DNA of 64,000 bases from the NCBI GenBank assembly GCA_026770025.1, contig JAMXDE010000048.1:186001-250000 (forward strand), in the 5' to 3' direction. The position numbers and the translations under genes are program-made. The DNA comes from Craspedostauros australis. Lineage: Eukaryota; Bacillariophyta; Bacillariophyceae; Mastogloiales; Achnanthaceae. This document shows, piece by piece, positions 32,125 through 43,000 of the stretch (its first letter is position 1; each line of letters opens with the position of its first letter). The notes beneath the pieces are model-generated. The model did no database searches. It worked only from the letters and a program-made list of their open reading frames with translations, and was not told where the DNA came from.

Positions 32125-33555
32125 TCAAGGCAGGTCGGACCTTCGCATCGCGGACTCATGCGAAGGAGGCAGAGACTCGCGACCGTCGATGCTGTTGCTG
32201 TCGTTGTTACCAACTTGTTCGCAAGATGGAGAAACGAAGCGCGCCGGCAGTGAAGTGAAGACTCCACTGTGGTGAGGATCGACCCGCATCAGCGAGCGTG
32301 TGTGTGGGGGTGTTTGGTACCGTGTCAGTCCTCCTGGTCCGCATTGATGCGTCACCATGCCAGTCCTCCCGAGGTTGTTGCCATTGTTGCTGCAACCGCT
32401 ACTGCTGCAGTGTTGGGACATCAGCGGCTGAAGCACCTCCACTCGATGTTGCTGTTGCTGCTGGCGTTCATGATGACCATGATAGTTTCGGTGCTTGCTC
32501 CAGCCGTCATGTTGAGGGGGGCAGACCACGCGAGGTCCGAGAGAGTTGAATGGCCCCATTGCCGTTGAAGGCAGCGCCTGCATCGGGGCTTGTATCGGGA
32601 CCGGCCTCGGCAATGACACTGGCAACGATTCGGGTGAATGCCTATGTCCGTTGACACGGTGCGGCACTGCCCTTCGCGCTGTGAGTGTGGCACGTTGTTG
32701 AGCCGCCATCGAAGGCTTTGATGGGATTACCTTGAACTGGGATTTGCAGACTCCAACCAGTCGAGACACACAGCCAAGAGCCTGACCGTCGAACCTTGGT
32801 TTCAGCGTGAATGACGGTGCGTTGTTGCCTTCGTTCTTCTGGTTGTCCTTGCCGGTGCCGCCCCACACCTCATCACCATGGTCGACCGAGGGGACGTCCA
32901 TGAGATCCGGGATGATGAGCGATGTCGGTGGCGATCCGCGAATGAGGTCGTCTTTGCGGAAGTGGTGGCATCCGATCCTGGTGCTTGCAGATGAGGGTGA
33001 AAGAAACCTCCTTCGCTTGCATGGTGGTGAAGGCATCACCGGTTTTGACGATCCTTGTCGGGATCGGTCGATGCCCATGCCCAAGCCGTGCGTCGTCATG
33101 GTGATGGTGTCCACCATTTCTGAGCGCCGTCGTTGTTGGCGTTTCTGTCTTGGGGGAGATACTTCCATGGCTGCGAAGTGTTGCAGGTTGTTGCTGATTG
33201 CGAAGTGCGGTGTTGCGTTGCGGTGATGCGGTGTTGCCTCGGTCGCTCGTTTGCTTGCTGTCTCTGTGCGTCTCGTGTGGTGGATCGAAGAGTTTATGTC
33301 CTTTGTAAGAAGCTTGGTCGTTCTCTGCGAATTGTGAGGCCAGTGGATGTCTTGTGAGAAAATCGACGCAATCAGCGTTTTTGCGTTCCTCCGCAGTGCA
33401 AAGGATGCATGGACCCATGGTGTGTTCTGTACGAGGGCGTGTACTCGAACTAGTAGCGTACCAGGAACGGAGGAACCACACAGGGAATCTCTCCCCCTTT
33501 GTCGGAAAAGAGATGCCGGCATCGCAATTAGAGGCCTATCGCATTTCACATTCAC
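32125..33555 (-). CDS. Unit ORF1, copy B: IPDLxDxP protein
   Basis: Open for 476 codons, the first ~50 lying outside the duplicated unit. The part shared with copy A begins near TASKRATEA, and the common ATG is ~347 codons from the end. It contains CKRRRFLSPSSAS and SLIIPDLMDVPS. About 46 residues differ from copy A over ~370 by eye, including clustered replacements near the C-terminus. Function unknown. Confidence 0.4.
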   Translation of the reverse strand: MNVKCDRPLIAMPASLFRQRGRDSLCGSSVPGTLLVRVHALVQNTPWVHASFALRRNAKTLIASIFSQDIHWPHNSQRTTKLLTKDINSSIHHTRRTETASKRATEATPHHRNATPHFAISNNLQHFAAMEVSPPRQKRQQRRRSEMVDTITMTTHGLGMGIDRSRQGSSKPVMPSPPCKRRRFLSPSSASTRIGCHHFRKDDLIRGSPPTSLIIPDLMDVPSVDHGDEVWGGTGKDNQKNEGNNAPSFTLKPRFDGQALGCVSRLVGVCKSQFKVIPSKPSMAAQQRATLTARRAVPHRVNGHRHSPESLPVSLPRPVPIQAPMQALPSTAMGPFNSLGPRVVCPPQHDGWSKHRNYHGHHERQQQQQHRVEVLQPLMSQHCSSSGCSNNGNNLGRTGMVTHQCGPGGLTRYQTPPHTRSLMRVDPHHSGVFTSLPARFVSPSCEQVGNNDSNSIDGRESLPPSHESAMRRSDLP

Positions 33556-34628
33556 ACCCCTGTGTTCATGTCACATGTGGCACTCACGTTCGGATTTCAC
33601 ATTGGTACTCGTGACTAGTTCGTGACCTACGCAGAAAGACGACCAACATGACTGAATCGGCTTCTCTTCTGTAGAATAGAGCTCTAGTTTAGACTGCTCT
33701 GATATGAATGCTCCTGGCATGTTATTGCATCACTTGTTGAGACCAAAGGTTGATAGAATCATTAATGGGTGTGATCTGAGTTGCACGCAACGCACATCCC
33801 TCTTTCTTCTCTTAGGAGCTTTGTGTTCTGAGAGTTTCGCTGCCATCTCTTCTGTCTCAACTTTGCCACAAACAGAGGTCCGGTAACATATGCGCAAGCA
33901 CTTTGTCCCTGCTGATTCATAGCTTGTTCAAGGCTCTGGTGCCAATATCGATGACAGAGACCTCTTGATCACTGTATCATGGAGATGGATCAGCAGTTTG
34001 TTGTCCAATAGAAGGTCTCCACGCAGTCTACACAGAACTATTGCGATTGCACGTTGGGTTGGTTGGAGACCAACAACGACTTCCGATATGGCAGTCAGGA
34101 TCTCCAAAAGATGCAAAATGCGCGTTGGTCGAAGTCCCTGGTCGTATCTGACGACACTAATCCTCAGAGCATCAGGAACACGCCGCGGATGTTGTATCGG
34201 GTGAAATAGGATATGAGCAAAGATTCCTCAGCTGGATCATGAAGGGGTCCTTTTATATTTGCGCGCAGATATCATATGTGAAGCTTACAGGCATATTCGA
34301 CATCGTAATCGCTCTCTATCGCTCCATGCACCTCTCATTCCGAATGCTAGTTTCATCATCACTAGCATCTCAAAAAATATCATTATTACGACAAGGACGA
34401 CTCAACATTGCTGCAAATGAAGAGAAATGATTGGCCACTGGTTTCTTTCCAACACGTGGAAGGTTGGATTGCCGGGACTGCAATGTGAAACTCAACCGTG
34501 TTTTTGGCTCCTAACACGCAATCGAGTTTCACTTTCCGAGGGGGAAGTTCGCATGTTGCCCCTCTAAAAATATCATTATCAGGTTATTTTGTACCGTGGG
34601 ACTCCCAATGTGAAATGCGATAGGCCTC
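33531..34628. mobile_element. Non-autonomous TIR element (MITE-like), TA target site
   Basis: Perfect 22-bp inverted repeats (33531-33552 and 34607-34628) starting GAGGCCTATCGCATTTC. They are flanked by TA on both sides (33529-33530, 34629-34630), the hallmark of Tc1/mariner insertion. The 1098-bp interior has only short frames and no transposase signature, so it would depend on an enzyme made elsewhere. It lies 115 bp beyond the end of duplication copy B. Confidence 0.8.
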
Positions 34629-34630
34629 TA

Positions 34631-36348
34631 TTGCCTCCACAGGTAGTGTCACCGCCCACAACATCACCTGCTCCTCCAAAACCGAAGGTTCGCATCTTGC
34701 TTTTGCGCGCGCAGCGATGACCCCAAGCGCCAATCTGTCAGTACACTTCAGCCAATACGGGTCTTCCATACTCGTGCCTCCACAGCCACACAGCCAAAGA
34801 GAGAGAAGAGGATGATCTCGAAGAACAAATCCATTGTGTCCATTGCATCCATCGTTTCCATCACATCAATCTCCTCCTTCGTCTTTGATGTGCACGATCG
34901 TATGTGATTTCGGCTACTCCCACCAAAACGCCTCCACTGTCCGCCATGCACTCCTCCCGCCCGCGAATCTGAAAGAGAACTTGACGAGTATCGCTCCAAA
35001 AAGGAACCAGAGAGCAGTCTTTCTCCCTGGGGTGTTACGATCCGGACCGCCGAATGGTTTCTGATGCCTCCGCAATGTCCATGCGGCGCGCCAATTCAAT
35101 TTCTTGGTGGGTGACGTCAATCTTCATCACACACGTCATGCAACACCATCCTCCTCATCTCCCACCTCATTCATCATCAGCGCGGTATTTGCATCACCCC
35201 AGTACTCCCGCGCACGATGGCCCACATGCTCTGTTCTGCCATCATTCCAATGACGGAAAAGTTGGATCGAGCAGAGTGGAGTACTTCCTCTACCAATAGA
35301 GAGGGGGAGACAGAGGTGTCTACACAGGTGTCGTATCCTCCCGTACCGTATTCTATCGTACGGTACCACATCGTGCTCTGACAACGGTGTGGCGCAGGGT
35401 TATCCTGCTCAGTAGTAGCACACGGATCCAAAAGAGGAAACCGAGACTGCGGCATTGGCCATGTTGTCCGCAAGGTGGCGCCATCGCGACAACACGTGCT
35501 CTGTTTACCCGTGATGGTAGATTTGATGTGTCGTGGGAATGAAGCGCATCATTGCGACCGGAGGTAAGAATCTGGCCTGCTCTTGGCGCGGTCATGGCCA
35601 TCTCATTGATACCATCGGAAGAAAGCAGGAGATAGGGCCATTCCTGAATGGCAAGCAATGCACGTGCCCCTCTTGTGCGTCCGTCTTCACTTTCGTGGAG
35701 ACGCCAGAGATCAGTTTCCACATGCCTTGGGCGAAGTTTCGGAGAGGCGGAGGTGTCGCTTCGGTTCGATTCGTGCGTCACTGTGCCAGCGGCGAACACA
35801 AAAATGATGGAGAGGCGAGGTGAGTTCTCACTGCGCGCGGTACCATACCAGAGGCATGATTCCGCATGATACCATGCGGGATGGCAAATGTCCCAAAAGG
35901 CGGTGGCGATGTGGGGTTCGGCACCACGACCCCAAGTGATACAGACCAAGATTGCATTCACCATAGTCGTACCAATGCATACGTACTTTCGTGTCGCATC
36001 GGAAAGCTGAGGAGGGCCGCTTTCTGGAATGCAACGGAAGTGCACAATCACGCAATACCGCACCGCGCAATGTCAAGGTTATGCAACCTCAACGCCGCCA
36101 CTTGCTTCGTTTGCGCGGTCAAAGGATGGCACGATCACCAAAGTGGTTCCCTCCCACTCAAGCGGTATCACCGAGAACCGCGCCATCAAGTATCCAGAAA
36201 TCAGCGCAAATGTCCTTCAACCCGTACAGCCTCTCTGTGTATCATACGCATTCCACATACGTGCCTCCGCACGAATATTCGTACCAAAACCATGGCACTC
36301 TTGAGAGCATGGTGGAGGATGATCAGCAGTGCTATATTCCGCTGCTTA
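34631..36348. other. Gene-poor interval
   Basis: Short frames on both strands. A 96-codon plus-strand frame at 35533-35823 has a CxCPxC-like segment (CTCPSCASVF), and a 236-codon minus-strand frame overlaps it. Neither has a recognisable domain, so I leave both uncalled. Confidence 0.4.
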
Positions 36349-37755
36349 TCATTCGCCGCGGATCGCCTCCTTCCACGCCGCCGACCAGAATGCGAAAGGC
36401 TGCTCCAACAGCGTGGCTTCGTTCTTGTGACCTATTGCTTCGGTGGAAGCTGGACCTGCTCGGTTGATGACGTCTGTTGAAACGACCGTGATGGTTGGGT
36501 AGGGACTCCGCTTCTCGAAAGACAGCTGTTGCTGATCATCGCCGAATCTCCATCCGGGATGGAACGGCGCCAACGTCACTGTTTCGCTGAACTCGCTGCG
36601 ATCGTACCAAAAGTCTTCAAGGTCGACGAAACATGAATAGAAGTCTTCGAAGTTGGCGAGCCAATGATCGTCGTCGCTCTGGCGATTGCAACTGTACTCG
36701 GAAGTGGTGTCCCCATCACCGGTGTCGGCAATATCGTTGTTCACGCCGTCCCGTGGAAAGGAAATTCCCTCGCCATCAACGTCATCGGGCGCGAAAACGA
36801 CGAAGTAAATTGCTGCTGATTCAAGTGGCTTGGACGCAGTTGCATCGGCTGAAGCTTCAATCCGCGCCGCCGTTTCCCGTTGCGATATCGATGGGTGATC
36901 GTCGTCGTTGGCATTGCCTTGCTCATCATCCGTGGGCTTGGCGATGAATTCACTGCTGCTCCTGCCATCCAACACGTCAGCCTCGAACTTCATTGCTACG
37001 GACTCAACGATCCGTCGCAACGCTGCTGTTTCCACATCGTCTTCATCATCGTCATCGTCATTGTAATCGTCATCGAGATTATCGACAAAGTCATTCCCAT
37101 CGTCGCTGGGATTCGCCTGCTGTTGTTGCCGTTCCCGTTGCTGTTGCTGCCGTTTCGTCGACAATGCGTCCGCGAAACCGTCGACATAGGCAACCGGGAC
37201 GACGAAGATCTGGAATGCTCGGTGCGTCTCCAAGCTGGACCGTGCCCACGGACAGAGCTCATGCGCGAGCACGAAGTTCTTGGACCAGCTCCAGGTCTCC
37301 GCGGCAGCTCGTGGTTGCCTCCGCTGCTGCGTGGCCATCCCGTACTCTTCCCATCCAACGCATGAGTAGTCCAGCTCATCGTCGCTCAGCTGACCGTCGC
37401 TGTTGGAAGATGTCGAGGGTCGCGACGATGCCGATGATATCTTCCAAACGAATGGCTTTGGGAATGCGCCATCCGCTGAAGCCTGTTGCTGCTGCTTGTT
37501 CTCAGCATGTTTATCCGATGAAGCATCATCGCGGTGCTCTCCTCTCTGGGAATCCTCCCCATTGGATTGATCTTGCATTGATTGCAAGCATGCTGTCTGT
37601 CTGGCTTGTGATGGATGGATGCCGAGAGCCAAATGGGAGTCACGGCTTGGCGATCCCCTCAATGAAGATCTATGCGACGATGTGAGGTGGAACGAATCCG
37701 AACGCAATGGAAGACACAGGGCCACCATCACCCGCAGCAATGGGGTCGTTCGCAT
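36349..37755 (-). CDS. DUF1415 family protein, possibly plastid-targeted
   Basis: Single exon, 468 codons, ATG at 37753-37755. The DUF1415 signature is split by acidic inserts: NFVLAHELCPWARSS near residue 160, then VTLAPFHPGW and KRSPYPTITV near 400-430. Bacterial members are about 200 residues; this one is longer because of Asp-rich insertions (residues ~215-240) and a poly-Gln stretch. The biochemical function of the family is not established. The N-terminus is a hydrophobic signal-like stretch followed by SDSFHLTSSHRSSLRG. A Phe just after a predicted cleavage point and a Ser/Arg-rich follow-on resemble the diatom ASAFAP plastid leader, so import into the plastid is an inference. Confidence 0.8.
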   Translation of the reverse strand: MRTTPLLRVMVALCLPLRSDSFHLTSSHRSSLRGSPSRDSHLALGIHPSQARQTACLQSMQDQSNGEDSQRGEHRDDASSDKHAENKQQQQASADGAFPKPFVWKISSASSRPSTSSNSDGQLSDDELDYSCVGWEEYGMATQQRRQPRAAAETWSWSKNFVLAHELCPWARSSLETHRAFQIFVVPVAYVDGFADALSTKRQQQQRERQQQQANPSDDGNDFVDNLDDDYNDDDDDEDDVETAALRRIVESVAMKFEADVLDGRSSSEFIAKPTDDEQGNANDDDHPSISQRETAARIEASADATASKPLESAAIYFVVFAPDDVDGEGISFPRDGVNNDIADTGDGDTTSEYSCNRQSDDDHWLANFEDFYSCFVDLEDFWYDRSEFSETVTLAPFHPGWRFGDDQQQLSFEKRSPYPTITVVSTDVINRAGPASTEAIGHKNEATLLEQPFAFWSAAWKEAIRGE

Positions 37756-38928
37756 CGTTTCAGTTGCACGAGCACGAGCACGAGAGCTGTTGTGTTCGAG
37801 TTGTGCTCGTTTTCGTTATCGTCGTTGCAGAGGCCGAGGCTGCCGTACCAGCAACGATGCACGCAAGAATTTACTGGCAGCGTTGGCGCAAGTAGCCTCT
37901 CGACGGATCAGTTGGTCAGCTAGCTGGCTGGCTGGCTGGCTGGCTAGTGGGCAAGTCTTCATCCTGGGTTGACTTCATCGCTCCGGACGATCGTCCCAGG
38001 CATCGACATCATCGCGGCTTCCTCTCTTGGATCCATGATGGGTTGCGTCGCATCGCTGAAGATCTTGTTGTGGTGCGTTTGTGTGGTGGACGATGGATTG
38101 GCGCCAGAAATGATGTTGTTGGCGGGAGATGAGTCGATTGGGTCTATTTAAGTCGTGGGGGTCGATGGTTGGTGTTTGGCTCGATCGCGAAGAGTCTAAC
38201 AACTATCTTCCTGAAACCAGTACCAAGGCAAACATAATGATATGCCTCACTATGAGTACCACAAACAAATCACGGAAATCCCCAACCGTGAACAAGATTC
38301 ATGACGTTTTCGCCGCGACTCGTTTTGTCTTGGGCATGTTCTCTTGGACAAATGTGTGAGCGAGAAAGCCTAAGTGCATGGAATGACGGTTTCGGACAAT
38401 GGAACGTGACTTTTATCGCCCACCGATAGATGTTTCAGACTTGCGATCCAATGTATCTTAGAAACACAAGCCTTGCGGCTTGAAAACAACGATCACCGAG
38501 TACCAACCAGGCCCCAAATGACGAAATTCGGTTTTGCGATGACATCTTCTTCACACCGTGGGCTCGGCACGATCGCACCCAACGGATCATCGACGCACCC
38601 AACATCAACATGAATCCCAAAGCAAATGCGAAAGGGAACCTGTTTGTGTGCGTTTCTTGCAAAAGACCATGACAAAATTGTATGCAGTTCGGTCACAAAG
38701 TCGACTGAGAAACCAAACCACGCGCTCGTGCTTCATCATCACCGTGCCAAGCTAAACCAAACCAAACCAAACCAAGCCAAACAAGTTCAGCATCCCATAA
38801 TCTCACAATCAGCCATTCAGTCAATCAGTCAATCAGTCAAGCAATCAAGCAATCAAGCAATCAAGCAATCAATCAACCAAGCAATCAAACAATCAAGCAA
38901 TCAAACAATCACCAAAGCAAAAGCAACA
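37756..38928. other. Intergenic region with microsatellites
   Basis: Divergent promoter space between the DUF1415 gene and the next plus-strand gene. It has (CTGG)n near 37920-37945. No gene seen. Confidence 0.5.
38753..38925. repeat. (AACCA)n and (CAATCAAG)n repeats in the presumed 5' leader
   Basis: Tandem AACCAA units, then CAATCAGT/CAATCAAG units, run up to the ATG at 38929. The frame is open through this tract, but the repeat and the context favour the ATG at 38929 as the start. Confidence 0.8.
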
Positions 38929-39450
38929 ATGACATCCTCCAACATGGCACCACCGAAGAGCTGCATGAAGAGCGGCGAGTCCAGCTTCGGCGAGGAGGAC
39001 CAATACACAGGATCCCGCTTTCTGAAGCGGGTGTGGTTCGACCACGTGAGAGTCATCGAGCTGCCGATCATCCTCGGAGACAATCCATCCCCGTGCGAAG
39101 GTGTTCCGATCACCGTCGGCTGGAAGGCGCAGGACATCGAGTCCTTCGATGTTGACGAGTTCGAAGTGCGCCGACAGAATCACAGACGGTCCGGCCAGAA
39201 GAAGCTGCGCATCTCGCCGCAGAGAAGGACGGAGCTGGCCCTGATCAGCGGAAGCTCGCTCAACGATATCTCCAACACGTGCTACAAAATGGCCGACATA
39301 CAGCTGCACAGAGCCAAGGCGTCCAAGAAGACGACTATGGAAGCGATCAAGGACAAGCTGAAGGCCATGAAGAAGCCGTCCTCCAGATTCACCAAGGTCC
39401 CATCTGAGGCCAAGTCAGTCATCAAGAGCTGGACCAACGCTGCGGCCTAA
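38929..39450 (+). CDS. Small stramenopile 'LGDNP' motif protein
   Basis: 173 codons. The region VWFDHVRVIELPIILGDNPS, followed by EGVPITVGW, matches a pattern I know from many diatom proteins, usually written V.F..V.I.E....LGDNP....GPP...GW. It is followed by an acidic-basic segment (DVDEFEVRRQNHRR) and Leu/Ile-rich helices. Function is not known; the motif resembles short docking segments rather than an enzyme. The start at 38929 is chosen because the upstream open frame is simple repeat. Confidence 0.7.
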   Translation: MTSSNMAPPKSCMKSGESSFGEEDQYTGSRFLKRVWFDHVRVIELPIILGDNPSPCEGVPITVGWKAQDIESFDVDEFEVRRQNHRRSGQKKLRISPQRRTELALISGSSLNDISNTCYKMADIQLHRAKASKKTTMEAIKDKLKAMKKPSSRFTKVPSEAKSVIKSWTNAAA

Positions 39451-40077
39451 TGTGCTGCGATGGCATGCCATGCTGTGAGATACCGTGACACAACGTGACA
39501 TGACATGACATAACATTACATACCAGCATGGACTCGCACATGCCATGGATACCAACCGAGCGACCTGATCTTGCATGGTCTGCCGACTCCGCCCGCTGCG
39601 ACGATACCAACGTCCACCAATTTTGCTCTTCCATCCCCATAGACGACGACTCACCCACACGCAACACAGGACTCACCATAGACATCATATAAAAACGAAT
39701 AGAGTAGATCAAATCTAGAATAGAATAGACACCTTTGAACCAAAGACATATGGTGATACGACCATCTGAAGTTCAATTGAGTAGAGCACCACCTATTATA
39801 TATAATAGAATATTATATTCTAGAATATCATACAGCATTGATAGTAGATTCGAATGAAGGACGCGCACAAGTGTAACGAATGCGCAATTGCTCCACTCCA
39901 CACTTGGATGCAGAAAAGACGGTTTCATCCTTTGTTCTATTGTTGCTATCCCTCTGCTCGTACTGTTCGTCAAGGTGGCGATGTTCACTTCAGCTCACCC
40001 CGTCCTCATGTTGTTGTTGACGAGTATGCCACCACCAGCATGGTAAGCAGAGTATGGTGCTATAACAGCTCCCTTCA
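39451..40077. other. Convergent intergenic region
   Basis: Between the ends of two convergent genes. It has 5-bp repeats around 39487-39525 and an AT-rich stretch at 39790-39830. No gene seen. Confidence 0.5.
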
Positions 40078-43000
40078 TCACTTTGCGAATGACAGCACTT
40101 GCATGTCATTGGCCAACCGATCACCCGGTGTCTGCCCACCGAAGGCGATGATTTCCGACTTGCCAGCATCCCAAACGGTGGCATGTCCGCAACGCTTCGC
40201 GCCACAGTCCAAGACACGACCACCACATTGTCCTGGTTGCTGCTTTCCTGATGCTGCATCGTTCGAGCTGATTGCAGGGTTCAAGGCAGTTCTGTGATAT
40301 GGCATATGCTTTGGCTTCGGTCCGATGCTCCATGTCCACGTGGTCGTGTCTAGAAGATAGCTCGCCTTGAAGATGTTGCTCTTGACTTGCAAAGCGCTTC
40401 TTCTGCTGTTGTTGTTGTTGTTGCTGCCGCCGCTGCCTCGGCTGTCATCGTCGTTGTCGTCATCGTGGGCATTTGGATCCCATCCACCGTAGATGCAGAT
40501 GGTCTTGCCATCTTCCAACAGCGTGGCGGAGTGATCTGTGCGTGGGAACGGCGCCTTGCCCCTCACCTGTGGGTGCGACCATCTCCAGGCCTTGCTGGTG
40601 CCACCCGTCGGTGGTGGTTCCAGCACATGCACCGTGTTGAAGCTCTTGGTTTCGTTGTTACCGCCAAAGATGACGATCTTGTAATGCTTCTTTGCGTTCG
40701 GCATGGCGCCAGGATTGCTCAGCACGGCAGTGGCGGAATGGTAGGAGCGAGCCTCCGGCAAGATGCCCTTTGCGTTGACCCTCTTCCAGACCCATTTGTG
40801 AGTGTCGAGGACGGAGACGGTGTTGTACCACTTGCAGGCGCCGTTGGAACCGGCAAACACCACCAGCTGATTCGTGTGGGGGAGCAAGGTGGCGGAGTGT
40901 CCAGCGCGTCCGCCTGGTGTCACCCCGGACGTCGCCGGCGGGTACCAGAGCATGAGCTCCGTGTCCAGCACTCGCAGCGAGTTCGTCACGACGATTTTCT
41001 TCGACTCTGCGGCCGCTGTTTGTGCTGCCTTTGTCGTTGAGGCAGATAGCGGTGCCTTGGATGCCTCCGACGATGCCGCGATGGAGGTGGACAGCGAGTA
41101 CTTGCCTGGCTGGTTGTGCTTGGCGTTCTGCACATGCTGGAAGGTCTCGCCACCAAAGCACAGAAGCATGTTGCGTTCTGGCAGGTACGTCGCTGTGTGG
41201 AACTTGCGCGGATCTCCGGCGGCCATAACTGGCGCGCTCCAGGCTTTGGTCTTGGGATCGAAGATGTGGACGTCCGACATGATCGCGGAGTCTTCTTGAT
41301 CATCGTCTGCGACGTTGGCGTGGTTGGCGAATGCTTGGCCACCATGGACCAGCACACGTCCATCCTGCAGGGCGGTTGCGGAATGTCCCCATCGTGGACA
41401 TGGCGGCGCAGTGGATTGGATGCCATCATCTGGGCGTCCCACGGCATCATCTGCTGCATTCTCACCGTCGATGGTCATCTGCGTGTGAGAGCCGGCGTTG
41501 GCACAGACGTCGTCAGCATCATCCTGGATGACGACCGATGAGATGGAGAACTGGTGCTGTGACGATTGCGTGCTGCTGTTGTTGAAGCCGGCATCGTTCG
41601 AGTTCATTCCATCTTGTTGGTGTGCACCGTTGTGCAGACTGGGGTGGCTGGACATGGTGGAGTTGCCGAACGTCCCCATGGTGTCAACAGTATCATCACG
41701 TTGCAAGATCTCCTCCATGGCCTGATCCATGTCAGTGGCTGGGGTTGGTTCTGTTGCCTTTGCCGTTGCCGCTTCCTTTTCATGTGGCTTGCCAAAAGCA
41801 TCGAACCGGCGTTGCTGTTTGGATGGTTTGTCACCAGACAGATGCGCATCGTCCTGACCAGAACCTGTTTCGCCGTCAAGATGGCGCTTGCGTTGTGGGA
41901 GCGGTGGTGATTGTGGCGATTGTGGCGATGGCAGCGCAGGTGCGTCAATGTCTGCGGAAGCGAACGGAAGATCATCCGACAGCTTGTAGTAGAATGCCTG
42001 CGGCTCGTCCAGGAGGTTGTCGTGGTACACGACCTTGAGCTGGGTGATGCCAGTCAATCCCGCTCTGTCCAAACTCTTGTTGGATCGCTTCGGTGTGCCC
42101 GCGGTCTTGGCGTCGCGGCCGCGCTTGTTGGTCTTCGACTTGTCCTTCGTGGCGTGCTTGGGCTTCCGAGTTGGCGTGCCAACAACCTTCTGCTTCTCAT
42201 TTTTCTTCTGGACTGCCTTGCTCTTGCTTTTGGCATGGCCGGTGGTTGCGTTGCCACCTGTCTTGAGTGCCGATGATGAGGTTGGCTTCTTGACGAACGA
42301 AGAAAAGCAGAGCTTTTGCTGACGCAGTCCACCCTTGCCATTGTCAACAGCCTCGTCTCTGTTGTCCATCCCGCCGTGGTGATTACCCTCGCCGTCGTCG
42401 ATATTGCTTCCATCATGATGATCCATATCAACGGGATGCTCGTTCAAATCCATCACTTGCGTCGCGGGAGAGGACGCTGTTGAATCGGTCCGGTTGTATT
42501 GCTGACCAGCTCTCGGCGCTGGGGATGGCTTGGACTGGACGAGGCGTTCTGGTGTGGTTGGTTCGTCTTCCACCACGCGGCGCTGATTGGGTCGGTGGTC
42601 AGTGGAAGCTCCATCGTTTCTGCTGCCACTGCCTCCGCTGTTGTGGCCACTGCTGTTGCCATTGCCATTGCTGCTGCTGTCGCAACCTTGACTTCTGTGC
42701 CGGTCCATTTCCGTGGTGTCAGTCGTGGTTGCCGGGATGGCCTGCATGACCTTTTCTGGGATGTGCACAATGAGCTTCCCAGTGAAACCGTTCAAGTCCA
42801 AAGTCATGCTCGTTGCTCCTGTCTGGCAGAGAGACACCGCGCCATGATTGGGTGCGTTGGAGCTGCTGCTGTTGTCTGAAGTGTTCCAATTGGACGTGTG
42901 CGGCACAAGCGCGAAATCGACGCCTCCAACGGACAAGGTCAGCTTGGTGGGTGTAGCATCGCGTGCAGATTGGATGGTGCTGTTGCCACTGCTTCTGTCG

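Larger units (their letters stand above)
25932..33415 (+). repeat. Segmental duplication, copy B (uninterrupted)
   Basis: Collinear with copy A (7853-21378) without the 6-kb transposon; the empty target site is at 30037-30040. Same gene remnants in the same order: mariner relic, 217-codon ORF, ORF2, unidentified ORF, ORF1. Confidence 0.95.

Noticed and set aside
38753-38925. CRISPR-like regular repeats
   Set aside because: Short 8-bp tandem units without spacers in a eukaryotic 5' leader: a microsatellite.
42290-42330. PCNA-binding (PIP) box in the kelch protein (QQKLCFSSFVKK)
   Set aside because: The two aromatic residues of the motif are not at the required spacing.
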